A stretch of 64,000 bases of DNA, from contig CAOLHI010000488.1 of assembly GCA_948474755.1 (NCBI GenBank), positions 310,001-374,000 of the forward strand, given 5' to 3'. The stretch's first letter is position 1, and every line of letters begins with the position of its first letter. Under the pieces are notes generated by a model. The model was not told the origin of the DNA. It made no database searches and worked only from the letters and a program-made list of their open reading frames with translations. Shown here piece after piece: positions 1 to 9,508 of the stretch. Source of the DNA: Ctenosaura bakeri (taxonomy: Eukaryota > Chordata > Lepidosauria > Squamata > Iguanidae). Both the position numbers and the translations under genes were made by a program.

Positions 1-380
1 GGGTCAGACCTACTGAACATAGATCCACAGTCCAGCCCGCTTCCGAATGACCCCAAGTGGTAGTCCACCATGCTTTTGAAAGACCGCTAAAAGCAGGTCT
101 TTCAAAAGCACGGAGTGCGCCACTGCGAGCCTGCTCCCTTATGCAGATTCGCAGGCTCGCATTGGTGCAAGCCTGTGATCTGCCGGGGCAGGTTTTAGGC
201 TGGCGAGCTTCAGTGGTTGGTTGAGACCCTTGACCAATTGGAAGCCACCATTTTCGTCCCCGGAGCAGTGCGGAGCGGTGGCCATGGACTGCTCCAGAGA
301 AGCGTGGACCAGACTGGGGAGTCCAAAAGTCCAGTGAGTAGCATCACGGGGCAATTCCCTCACCCTGTGCAGAAATGGCC
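1..380 (-). mobile_element. Long GC-rich multi-hairpin MITE, cut by window start
   Basis: Non-autonomous DNA-transposon-like element related to those at 4139, 39590 and 55356; this copy lies in the opposite orientation to 4139. It is GC-rich against AT-rich flanks. A stem pairs 71-85 (TGCTTTTGAAAGACC) with 96-110 (GGTCTTTCAAAAGCA). The block around 200-260 corresponds to the central GGTTGG hairpin of the other copies. It ends in GTGCAGAAATGGC at about 379, followed by CTTA. The left terminus lies outside the window. No coding capacity is supported; ORFs across it are incidental. Confidence 0.7.
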
Positions 381-1009
381 TTACTTGTAAACCTCCTTAA
401 GGTTGCAATACTTTGCCTACCTACCTGGAGGAGGAGTTGAACCACTCCAGTTCCATTCACATCAGATTTTGAGATTACCAAAAAGAAATACAGTCACTTG
501 TGCCTTCCTTTTCTGCCTCCCCATCCTCCTCTTTCTCCTCCTTCCCTCCTTTTTCCTTCGAAACAGTGATTCAAGGAAGCTCATATATTAAAAGAAAGTG
601 AACATAGCACAAATATACAACGTTTTAAAATTAACATAGAACCAAAATTTTAGCATTATAACAATTTAAAACATGCAACTAAAAATATGAAGAATCAACG
701 TAAAAACGGCACTGTTAAAAGCAGTGCATCACCCTATTGAAAACCTTTTCTTTATACAAATTGTTGAGCCTCCTGTTAATGAATTACAATGCTGTAAGTT
801 TGTTTGTTTGTTTGCCTGTTTGTTTGACTGATTTATTTCTCACCTTACTCCCAGATGCAACTCAAAGGAGATTTGTACCATCGCTACTCACATTTTTGGT
901 CATTTTGTAGGTCAGAATCTTGTTCGTATCACAGAAAGACCAAAATCCACCATAAACCCACCTTGTAAGCAACATACACACACACCTCCATGTCTGTTTG
1001 TTGGAGGGC
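381..1009. other. Unassigned AT-rich spacer
   Basis: No gene or clear repeat family recognised. There is a short (GTTT)n run near 798-822 and a few CA dinucleotides near 975-985. Confidence 0.5.
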
Positions 1010-1175
1010 AGAGAGATCAGTGGGGATGGGTCCTGCTATTTTCCTTTAGCTGGGTGCATGGTAAAGACATCATGCACAACAACAGGATGAGGACCCATGG
1101 AAGTCCCTGTGGATGCCTGTCTCATCACATCCAGCTAAAGGAAAATAGCTGAATGCATCCCTGCTGCTTCCCTCA
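1010..1175. repeat. Imperfect foldback (inverted repeat) sequence
   Basis: GCTATTTTCCTTTAGCTG at 1035-1052 is repeated perfectly in inverse at 1132-1149, with 79 bases between. Pairing continues weakly outward (GGGATG on the left against CATCCC on the right). This resembles a small foldback MITE, but no target-site duplication is clear and no second copy was found in the window. Confidence 0.4.
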
Positions 1176-1309
1176 TTCTGTGACAACAGTGAAATTGCCA
1201 TGCTGGGGGAAGGGGAGGGAGGCTCTGCTTGACCACAAGGTGGGTTTTTTAAACTGAGTCTATAACCAAAAACCAGTGAAGCTGCTCTAATGCAGAAGTA
1301 GTTTTGTGC

Positions 1310-2070
1310 TTCTTTATATCGATTGAAGTTTCTGAATAGTCTTCAAGGATAGCCCCATGAAGAGTGCATTACTGTAATTCAAACAGAATGTAATCAAGGC
1401 ATGTGCCACCCTGACCAGATTTGATATTCCTGGTATGAGAGCAGATGGCACAGTAATTTTAACCTGCAAAAACGTTCCTGGCCATTGCAGAAACCTGGGC
1501 ATCCAGGCTCAGGACTGAATTCAGGTATATACCCAAACTGCAAACTTGTGTCTTTAGGTGGAACGTAAGTCTCTCCAGTTTAGGCTTAATTCTGCCCCCC
1601 TTTTTTTAATCTGTCTTTTCACTGACCACCACATATCTGTCTTGTCAGGATTAGGCATCAATTTTTCACTTCATCCAATCCAATTTTTCACTTCATCCAA
1701 TCCAATACTGATGACAGACACCAGTTTAGAAGAGAAGCAGCTTCCGTGGAGTTAGGTGGATAGTAAAAATAGATCTTACAGCTCTACAATTCTGTGATTC
1801 TATCTGGGTGTCTTCAGCATATTGGTATCACCTGGCCCCAGCGTCTAGATCCCAGTAGATTCACATAGATATTGAATGACATGGGGTTGGGGAAGCAGAG
1901 ACCTGAGGGATTGCATAGACCAGCAGCCAAGCAGCTGAAGCAGGAATTCTCCAGCATCATTTTTTGGGCTTACCTTTCCAGGTAAGATTGGGGTTACTGT
2001 GAAATTGTGCCATCGAGTCCCATACCAGTGAAGGATATTATGGTCTATGGTACTGAGAGGCAATAAGGTA
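1310..2070 (-). mobile_element. LINE/L2-like ORF2 remnant (reverse transcriptase C-terminal part)
   Basis: Read on the minus strand, this matches the familiar vertebrate L2-type RT tail. A segment at about 1330-1500 encodes residues like NLVRVAHALIT followed by NYSNALFMGL, the degenerate equivalent of the L2 motif with DYCNALY. Upstream on that strand (about 1840-2060) lies the region just after the RT core. Stops and frameshifts are frequent, so it is a dead, 5'-truncated copy. L2 rather than CR1 is judged from the DYCNALY-type motif; a database alignment would settle the clade. Confidence 0.6.
1659..1702. repeat. 22-bp perfect tandem duplication
   Basis: The 22-base unit beginning CAATTTTTCACTTC at 1659-1680 is repeated without change at 1681-1702, inside the L2 remnant. 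The identity suggests a recent slippage duplication. Confidence 0.9.
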
Positions 2071-2984
2071 GTGTGGCAGTTATTGATGATAACATATTGT
2101 ATACCTGGATGATAAAATCAAATAACAAAATCAAAGAAAGTTTATTAGTGTCACTCAAGTAATGGAAGCCAGAAGTCCTCACAGCTGATGGGATACTTGG
2201 GTCCCCAGGCAAACAAGATGTTGCCCTGTTGGGTGGCAATTTCTCTAGTCTTGTCAGCATGTTTCTTATCCCTGTTGGGCAAGACCAAAGTGACCCACTT
2301 CTAGTTGACATTTATATAAGGGGTTGGGCTACACTGGAAGGATTGGGGTCATTATTCAGATCCACACTCTTCCCATGGGGACACTAATATGCCTGGTGTG
2401 ATAGGAATTGATGTTCCTGGTTTGTTTGTAGTCAATTTGTGGCTGATGTGTGTGTATGTGTGTTTGTGTGTGTGTGTATGTAAGGCTCTTGAGAGGGGTC
2501 GCGGGGAACACACCTGTACATTGTGCAGCATTTTAAAACTATTAGAGATTGGGTAAATCACCTCAACTATTTTGGAATAAAAAGTGGGGAACTCTGAGAA
2601 CATTGGAGAACTTCAGGGACTGCACACTGGGGGTCCCTTACATTGTAGGGATTATTTCAAAAATATTTGAAAATCTTTAATGAAATTCAAAAATGTTTTT
2701 TGTGTGTTGAGAAACTCTTGATGAGCAAAATACCTTAAACAATGTTAAAGTCAGAATAAGTTCTTGCAGTTCCAACTTATTCTGTGCAAAATTCATACGT
2801 GGTTGTTCTGCAAATTTGCTGGTGAGGAAATAGAATTTTCTTTGCAAAAATTGTTATTTCTACACTGCAGTATTATTTTCTCTGCAGAAAATACTGTTTC
2901 TTGTGTAAAAAATGTCATCTTTTGAGCAAAACAATCATATGCACATTTTGTGCAGAATAAGTCTTGAACTGCAAACAGTTTTTG
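2071..2984. other. Unassigned spacer with short GT microsatellite
   Basis: No gene seen. A TG-rich simple tract lies at about 2444-2480. The stretch 2640-2960 is AT-rich with repeated TTTTGTGCA/TTTGCA-like words but no recognisable family. Confidence 0.45.
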
Positions 2985-3690
2985 GAAGCAGCATGGCTTT
3001 TAAAGCCTTTCTCACAGTAGGTGTCAGAAAGTTCTTCCTAATGTTTACGTGGAATCTATTTTACTGAAGTTTGAAGCCATTGCCCCATGTCCTTGTCTCT
3101 GAAGCATCAGAAAATAAGTTTGCTGAATCCTGCATATGACATTCTGCCAAATATTTAAACATGGTTTCCATGTAACCTCTTAACATTCTCTTCTCCAGGC
3201 TAAACATAACTAGCTCCCTAAGCCTTCATAGGGCAAGGTTTCCAGTATTTCTACCATTTCGGTTGCCCTCCTTTGAACATATTCCAGCTTGTCAATATCC
3301 TTCCTGAACTGTTGTGCCCAAAACTGGACACAGTATTCCAGGCGGGATCTGACCAAAGCAGAATAGAAAGGTGCTATCGCTTCCCCTGACCTAGACACTA
3401 TACTCTTATTGATGCAGCCCAGAAGTGCTTTGGCTTTTTTATCTGTTGCATCGCACTACTGACTCATGTTCAGCTGATGATCTACTAAGACTCCTAGATC
3501 CTTTTCACATGTGTTGTGGTCGAGCCAAGTGTTAACCAGCTCTTATCTGCACATTTTGTTTTTTTTCTGCCCAAGTGTAGTACCTTACACTTCTCCCTGT
3601 TGAAGTTCATGTTGTTAGTTTTGTACCAGCTCTCTAATCTGTTAAGGTCATTTTGAATTCAGATTTGTATTGTATTGAGCAAGTCACTTT
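2985..3690 (-). mobile_element. LINE/CR1 3' fragment
   Basis: The minus strand encodes the C-terminal part of a CR1 ORF2: FYSALVRSRLEYCVQFWAQ, then KDIDKLEYVQRRAT, then the LPYE segment, all inside 3210-3398. Further upstream on the minus strand are residues matching the CR1 region with NNMNFNREKCKVLHLG (about 3575-3620). In known CR1 elements these blocks follow the RT catalytic core, which is absent, so the copy is 5'-truncated. Reading frames are broken. The 3' boundary near 2985 is approximate. Confidence 0.8.
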
Positions 3691-3933
3691 CCCAATACAA
3701 CAGAGTCACAGCCTGACCAGTTGAGTAGGGGCAAACTCACCTTCATCCCATGAGACAGTGAGGAACAGTCTTATCTCAAAGGGGGTGAGGTAAGTTTGTA
3801 TGGCCTAGTTACTTCATGATTATTTATATGTGGAAATATAATTTCTTACTACCAATTAGGTGTTAGCCCAAACTATCCTCTGTGTTATATTATACAAATC
3901 TTTACATGCTAAGGACATAGTACACAGGACAAA
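3691..3933. other. Unassigned spacer
   Basis: No gene or repeat family recognised. Confidence 0.4.
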
Positions 3934-4130
3934 GGCCATTTCCACCCTACACTGTTACAGTGCTATTATTCCCCTTTCAACATCCCATGGAATCCAGGGG
4001 TTTGCAGTTTAGGGAGGGGCATTTAGAGTTCTCAGCCAGAGAGCTCTTTGGCCTCAGTAAAATACAAACCCCAGAATTCCACAGGATGTTGAAAATGGAA
4101 TAATAGCACTATAATGATATAGTGTGGAAA
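3934..4130. mobile_element. Short palindromic MITE (family S)
   Basis: Foldback element: left arm GGCCATTTCCACCCTACACTG onward, right arm its approximate inverse ending near GTGTGGAAAC at 4130. The arms contain the diagnostic words CATCCCATGGAATCC and GGAATTCCACAGGATG. It almost abuts the long MITE at 4139. No coding capacity. Its target-site duplication is not clear. Confidence 0.75.
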
Positions 4131-4138
4131 CAGACTTA

Positions 4139-4595
4139 GGGCTTTTCCGCACTTTGAGGGGAAAACGGGGCAGTCCGTTACTCACTGAACTGGCACACTT
4201 CCCCCCCCGACGATCCACGCTCATCCGGAGCAGCGTGTGCTCATGCTACACACTCTCCGGGGACAAAAATGGAGGCTTCCGGTTGGTGGAGAAGCTCCAC
4301 CAACCGGAGAAGCTCGCCAGCTGGAAGCCCGCCCCTGGAAGATCTGCAGCCTTGCACTGGCGCGAGCCTGCACATCTACACATTAGCACAGCGACGGACT
4401 GGGGTGCGCCGGGCTATTGAAAGTCCTCTTTTAATCAGTCTTTCAATAGCACGGGGAACCACCAGTTCTGGTCGTTCCGGAGCGGGTTGAAGTCCGGACA
4501 TACATTAAGTAGTCCGGACCCAGTTCACCCCCAAATGTAAACATCCCCGCTGGAGGACGCACCGCCCCGTTTTAAAAATAAAATGCTGAAAAGGC
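4139..4595 (+). mobile_element. Long GC-rich multi-hairpin MITE (family L), TSD CTTA(G)
   Basis: Starts GGGCTTTTCCGCACTTTG and ends ATGCTGAAAAGGC; flanked by CTTA at 4135-4138 and 4596-4599 (also CTTAG if 5 bp). Internal stems: CTTCCGGTTGGTGGAG paired with CTCCACCAACCGGAG (about 4277-4316), GCTATTGAAAG (4413-4423) with CTTTCAATAGC (4440-4450), and two AGTCCGGAC-type blocks near 4490 and 4512. Open frames across it in both strands come from its GC content and are not supported as genes. Orientation is arbitrary and defined by this copy. Confidence 0.8.
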
Positions 4596-4599
4596 CTTA

Positions 4600-5905
4600 G
4601 TGTCAACTCATTAGGCTCTTAAGCTAGTTTGTCATAGGATAGCTGATGAGAAGTCATGTGATCTTATGACCTCTCATCAGCCAACATACTAAGCTAGGAA
4701 GAATAGTGCAATGTGGCCTCTTACCTCTGCTGAACATAAAATAAATCCTTGTAGCTGTTTGGAACTGTGCAAGGGCATTCTGTGCAGTTCTAGGTTTCCC
4801 TGACAACAGGGGCCTTGCTTCCTATAGCTGGCCCAAGAAATTTTACTGCATGTCACAAAGGACAGGGTGATGTCCTTCTCTATTCCATGTACACAAGGTG
4901 ACTAGACTGGCAATTGAATTTTCCTTCATCACTGACAGTAAGAGAGAGTCCTTCCCCACAGATGAGAGCAACAAACAGTAGTGAATGGAGAGAGGATGGG
5001 ATATGTGGGCAATAAGCTCTGTGATGCCACACAATCACACAACATTACTGAGAGCTGGGAAAGGCCAGAGGGCTTTGGCGGAACAGCTGGAGGAATGTCA
5101 TTCCCACCCCCAGCATCTGTAGTTTTATTCCTTCTGCATAATGGTATGGCTGACCCTGATGCTTGATCAGCTCATAAAAGCTATGTCTCAAAAACAATGA
5201 TGCAACACAGTTTTATCAAAGAGCTGTTGGCATAGTATTAAAAATGCTAGCTATTGTGGAATACAAAGATGCACTTCTTTCTTTTTGGCTAAGCATAGTA
5301 AAATTTTATATTCCCAAGCAAACTTTAAATATTTTTCATCTGGTCTCGGTTTTCAATTGTCAGCAGAATAAAAACTACCAAAAATCTGGGCATGTGGTTG
5401 TGTATTTATGGTTGAGTTTTTATCTCTAAACAGATTTGTAACTAAAAACAGAAATATCTTTTTATGGAAGACAGCTGGTTGAGAGATTAAAGAAATGCAG
5501 CAAAGGGAGGGGAGTTCAAATTAACAAACATTCCTAGACAAGGAATGCCTAGAAGCATTAGCAAGCTTTTAGCTTGCGACCTAAAAACTTATCTAATCTC
5601 ATCCCCGGTCATGTTCTCTTGGTGTCTGCTTTGTTATTGGATGATAACAATCTTTAGAAAACCTTGGACGGAAACTATATGCACATATAACTTTTGTGTA
5701 TCTCTGCATATTGGAAAAAGGGCCTGGAAATAATGGTTGGCATCCTCTGTTGCAGTTATGAATTTGTAACCTAAACTGCATTTATGGATCTGCAACTGCT
5801 CTATATTAAATTATGCTATGTATTCATAATAGTAGCAGTATTGCCACAGTCATAAACACTGACTCCCCCATCCTTTATACTCCAGGGTGCCATTCCAAGA
5901 CAAGG
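4600..5905. other. Unassigned spacer
   Basis: No gene, tRNA or clear repeat family recognised. A short imperfect inverted repeat (TCATAGGATAGCTGATGAGA against TCTCATCAGCC) lies near 4630-4685. Confidence 0.45.
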
Positions 5906-6076
5906 AGGTCTGTTCTGTTGGCAATTGATCCACAACAAGATGACATTTCCAGCACCCTTCTAGTAGCATGTGAGCCCATGACAATCAGATAATTCCTCAT
6001 CACACTGGAGATTGCTGGTGGGAACAGGATGTGGAAACATTGCCCTGTTGCACCCTGATTGCCAGCAGAACAGACT
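5906..6076. mobile_element. Foldback MITE, family F2
   Basis: GGTCTGTTCTGTTGGCAAT on the left is mirrored by ATTGCCAGCAGAACAGACT on the right, with a spacer in which GACAATCAGATAATTCCTCATC is recognisable. Related sequences lie at 31013 and 31331. No transposase; superfamily not determined. Confidence 0.5.
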
Positions 6077-6343
6077 CCCATTACTTGTACTGACTTGTAA
6101 GGCAGGTTTGGAAGACTTAGCCAGGAGTCCGTACTTAGTTACACATTTCTAACTAAGTCAGCATTGTTGAATCTTGGCCAAATTTTTTGTTTGAAACAAA
6201 TCACCCTTTTACATCTGTGATTATTTAGCGAGACAAACAATAAAGAAAAGTTAACATTAGGAACTTTACAGCTGGAGTTCTACTTAGACCTTGGTATCCA
6301 TGGCCATCTTGAATGTTAACCTATAGCGACTTTAGTAATATAT
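6077..6343. other. Unassigned spacer
   Basis: No gene or repeat recognised in this short AT-rich interval. Confidence 0.4.
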
Positions 6344-6400
6344 AGTCAGTCCTCCACATTCACAGGTTTAACATTCATAGATTTGATTATTGGTGAGTTT
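6344..6400. mobile_element. Terminal fragment of a Tigger-like DNA element
   Basis: GTCAGTCCTCCACATTCACAGG followed by GATTTGATTATT matches the left end of the elements at 26166 and 33312, which have the pogo/Tigger style CAGT...CCTCCACATT terminus and TA target site. The other end could not be found downstream, so this is a fragment. Confidence 0.45.
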
Positions 6401-6889
6401 CTCCAACCCCTGCCCCCTCACCTCATTCACATCTTTTCTAGGGGAACCTTCCATCTTGGCACTTCCTGGCCAGCTAAAGAAAGCTTGCACTCTGATTTCT
6501 CAGCATCACGAACCCTCTCCTGATGTCCCCACACACACTCAAGGAAGGAATGGGCAAGAGAAAGAAAGTATAGGATGAACATGATGACCCTTTTCCCGCT
6601 TCCTTTCTGGCCTGGTTTGGACCCTGGGTACCCACTCTCTCCACTATGCTTCGCCCCCCTTCCCACAGACTCCCAGAGAGGGGATAATGCTTCCAATCCT
6701 GAAAACAATTGAAATTGCTGCTGCACTTTTTTTTTTTCATTTTGCAAATGAGCCCACAAAAGTGATATGGCATTTTAAACTAATTTTAAATGTCAAACCA
6801 AATGTTCTGGAAGGAGGAATGTGGATGGTACCATGGTGCTGGATAGGTGAGATTTACCACTTCTCCAAAGGCAATTTTCTTGGTTGAAG
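6401..6889. other. Unassigned spacer
   Basis: No supported gene. Overlapping short open frames on the minus strand at 6427-6773 have no recognisable domain. Confidence 0.4.
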
Positions 6890-6936
6890 TCAAATGAAAG
6901 CTGTAAAGTCAAAGGCTTTTACAGCCAGAATCCATA

Positions 6937-7124
6937 GGTTGTTGTGGGTTTTCTGAGTTTTGAGGCCTTGTTCTATTAGTATTTTCTCCTGACGTTTTGC
7001 CTGCATCTGTGGCTGGTATCTTCAGAGGATATCCTCTGAAGATGCCAGTCACAAATGCAAGCAAAACGTCAAGAGAAAATACTAATAGAACATGGCTTCA
7101 AAATCCGGAAAACCCACAACAACC
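6937..7124. mobile_element. Tc1/mariner-like foldback MITE
   Basis: A ~98-bp left arm beginning GGTTGTTGTGGGTTTTC is repeated in inverse ending GAAAACCCACAACAACC; the arms are about 90% identical by eye and meet at AGAGGATATCCTCT. TA dinucleotides flank both ends (6935-6936 and 7125-7126). The motif CTCCTGACGTTTTGCCTGCATCTGTGGC is a widespread reptilian repeat. A 13-bp direct repeat (TCAAATGAAAGCT) lies further out at 6890-6902 and 7127-7139. Confidence 0.75.
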
Positions 7125-7228
7125 TATCAAATGAAAGCTATTTGCCCCATGGACATAACACAGTAATATAAAAATACCTGCATAATATTCTGACCTTTGG
7201 GCATGTCCAAATTTCAGGAAAAATCACT

Positions 7229-8206
7229 GTTACCCCAAAATGTGGGTGACTCAGGGGTCCACCCATGATGACAATACCTCCATACAAAGATGAGGAACTA
7301 TTAGCACAATTAGGAGGCCTTCAATGGGGGTCAACCTAGTGAGATCTTTCCACCAATGTTTATGGGGTCTTGTGCAAGGAAGAACCAGCTAGAGATTCAA
7401 AAGTAAACTAAAATGTGGTTTTTTTGAGGCAAATTCAATCACTCACACACACAATCCAAATAGTCACACACTCACGCAAGGCTAACCAAAGGTAAAGGGA
7501 GGAAAGGTTGATAAAGAGACTTCAGGGAGTGGGTGAGATTTACTGATCCAGAAGAGCAGTGAAGCAGCAGCAACAATGTGGCTTAGACTTGAGTCTAATG
7601 ACAGTACAGAATCAGGAATCAGAGTGTCAGAGTGGCGACCCAGCAATCGGTGTACTGTGAGCTAGGTGGTCAAAACACATGTTTTTAATACACAATTTCT
7701 ACCTTGAGAACACAAGTGTGAATGGCTCTCTAGCAGAGAAAACAATGGTGTTCACACAGTGAATGAGGTTCTGAATGAGCTGATCATTTTAGTGTTAGGT
7801 GACAAAGGGGACAAGAGTTGTCTGATAGCTCAGTTTCTGTGGACGGGTTTGAGAATAATGGGATATATTGCAAGACAAACGGAAGAGGACTTGAGACAAT
7901 AAGTGTTCTGGTAGGAATCTCCCAATCACTATTGTCCAAGAAAGCAGGATCATTAAAGCTAGCAGCAGCCTATTATTTCCGGAGTTTCTTGGTGATTTTC
8001 TGACTATGACCTCACCACATCTAGGATGTGTTTTATGGCCTAATTTGCAGCACATGTGTCTGACCATTTTTTACTCTTGGACAGCCCAGCTATAAATCTA
8101 TAGGAGAGTATGTTTTACATCAAATTCAATTAATGTATTTTGCCAATTCAATAATCTTTAGCCAAATAAAACATATTAGGTCGTGAGGGTGTGTGGCCTG
8201 ATAACA
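7229..8206 (-). mobile_element. Solo LTR, family A
   Basis: Begins TGTTACCCC and ends GGCCTGATAACA (TG...CA, with inverted TGTTA/TAACA ends). It is collinear with the copies at 43154 and 60119, including the GTGGGTGACTCAGGGGTCCACC leader and the AACCAGC.AGAGAT block. Strand is set from copies with a clear TATA box and AATAAA signal. No internal retroviral region follows, so it is a solo LTR of a retrovirus-like or LTR-retrotransposon element. The target duplication is not clean (TCAC before, CCAG after). Confidence 0.75.
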
Positions 8207-9034
8207 CCAGGAGGGGGAAAGAATATGGGGAAAAAAGTGGCACATGGGACTTAAATAAAAACAACCTTTGGTATCATCACAGTGCTATCTGGAATAATCT
8301 GCTCTCATTCCATAAACTTCATTTGCTCTTCTAAAAAAAAAGTGGTAAAATGTGGATAGTTTGACCTTAAGTCACTATCACTTGTGTAGAATTTCTCAGG
8401 AAGTCTGTTCTCAGGAACATCTGTTCTTTTAGAATGAACATGAAACAACTTTCCAAAATAGCTTGCTTAGGAACTATATTTTCTATCTTTCTATAAGAAT
8501 TTCATATATAGCCCAGACACACTTGTGTGAAGAATTTCAGCTGTCTTTTTCTTTTAATAACATGAATCAAGTGTGTGTGTGTGTGTGTGTGTGTGTTCTA
8601 AGGACTGGACCAAAGAATGAAAAAAAAAATGCCTATGCAAAATCCCAATTTCAAACTTTTTTAAAAAAATCATCTGTTTTTTGGGTTGATCTGTTTTGGC
8701 CTTGTGGTAAGCCACAAGGCTTACCCATGTTTGAAGAAAGACAAAATACATATAAAAAAATACAGTTAAAACCCAACTCCCTTCCCACTCTCAAACATCA
8801 TTGGCTGTAATCTCCATGAGAAATGTTTAGTCTTATTAAAATACTTCAGTTTCTGTTCAAGTTTCTCAAGTACTTGATTTGTGATGAAGCTTGGCTCCAA
8901 TTTCATTGTCAAGCCTGAGCACAAACTTCCTCTACACTTTCTGAAGGCAAGGAACAGGAAAGAATTTGTGCTGACTAGCTACACCCACAATTATGGCATG
9001 CCACAGTCCTGCTGCCTACTTGTTCAGCTGAACA
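8207..9034. other. Unassigned spacer
   Basis: No gene recognised. It contains the TG microsatellite at 8571-8596 and short poly-A runs. Confidence 0.45.
8571..8596. repeat. (TG)n microsatellite
   Basis: Thirteen uninterrupted GT/TG dinucleotides. Confidence 0.95.
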
Positions 9035-9050
9035 CAGGAAAGGTTTTCCT
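9035..9050. repeat. L1 target-site duplication, copy 1
   Basis: CAGGAAAGGTTTTCCT, identical to 15089-15104, lies immediately before the poly-T (the poly-A tail on the minus strand) of the L1. The sequence itself is nearly palindromic (AGGAAA..TTTTCCT). Confidence 0.92.
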
Positions 9051-9508
9051 TTTTTTTTTTCTTCTCTTTTTTTTTTTAATTTTTTTAAATTTTTATTAAT
9101 TATATAACTAAATCACAAATACAAAACAAGAAAAAAAAATTAAACACCATGTGATATACATAATAGTGAATTAAAAAAAAATAATTTTTTTTCTTTTTCT
9201 TTTTTTTCTCTTCTCTTAAGCAATACTAACTTTCATTGTTATTTTGACCTTTACCCTTAAATTTATAAATCTGTTCAACTATTATAATTTCACATTTAAT
9301 TCAATATTTTTCACATCCCCTTTAATCTATTTCTATTGTTAATTCTTTTAATTTTTTTTTTTTAAAAAAACATTGACATCACTTATCCTTTTAAATTATA
9401 AATCACAAGTTTAAAACACACACCTACTAAGAATTACAAAATATACAACATAAAAGAAAAACAAAACTAAAACTAAAAAATACCCACCCCCCAGAGCCAA
9501 CTTTTTAT

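Noticed and set aside
4124..4490. 98- and 73-aa frames
   Set aside because: Fall inside the GC-rich family L MITE; the equivalent frames are not conserved in the other copies.
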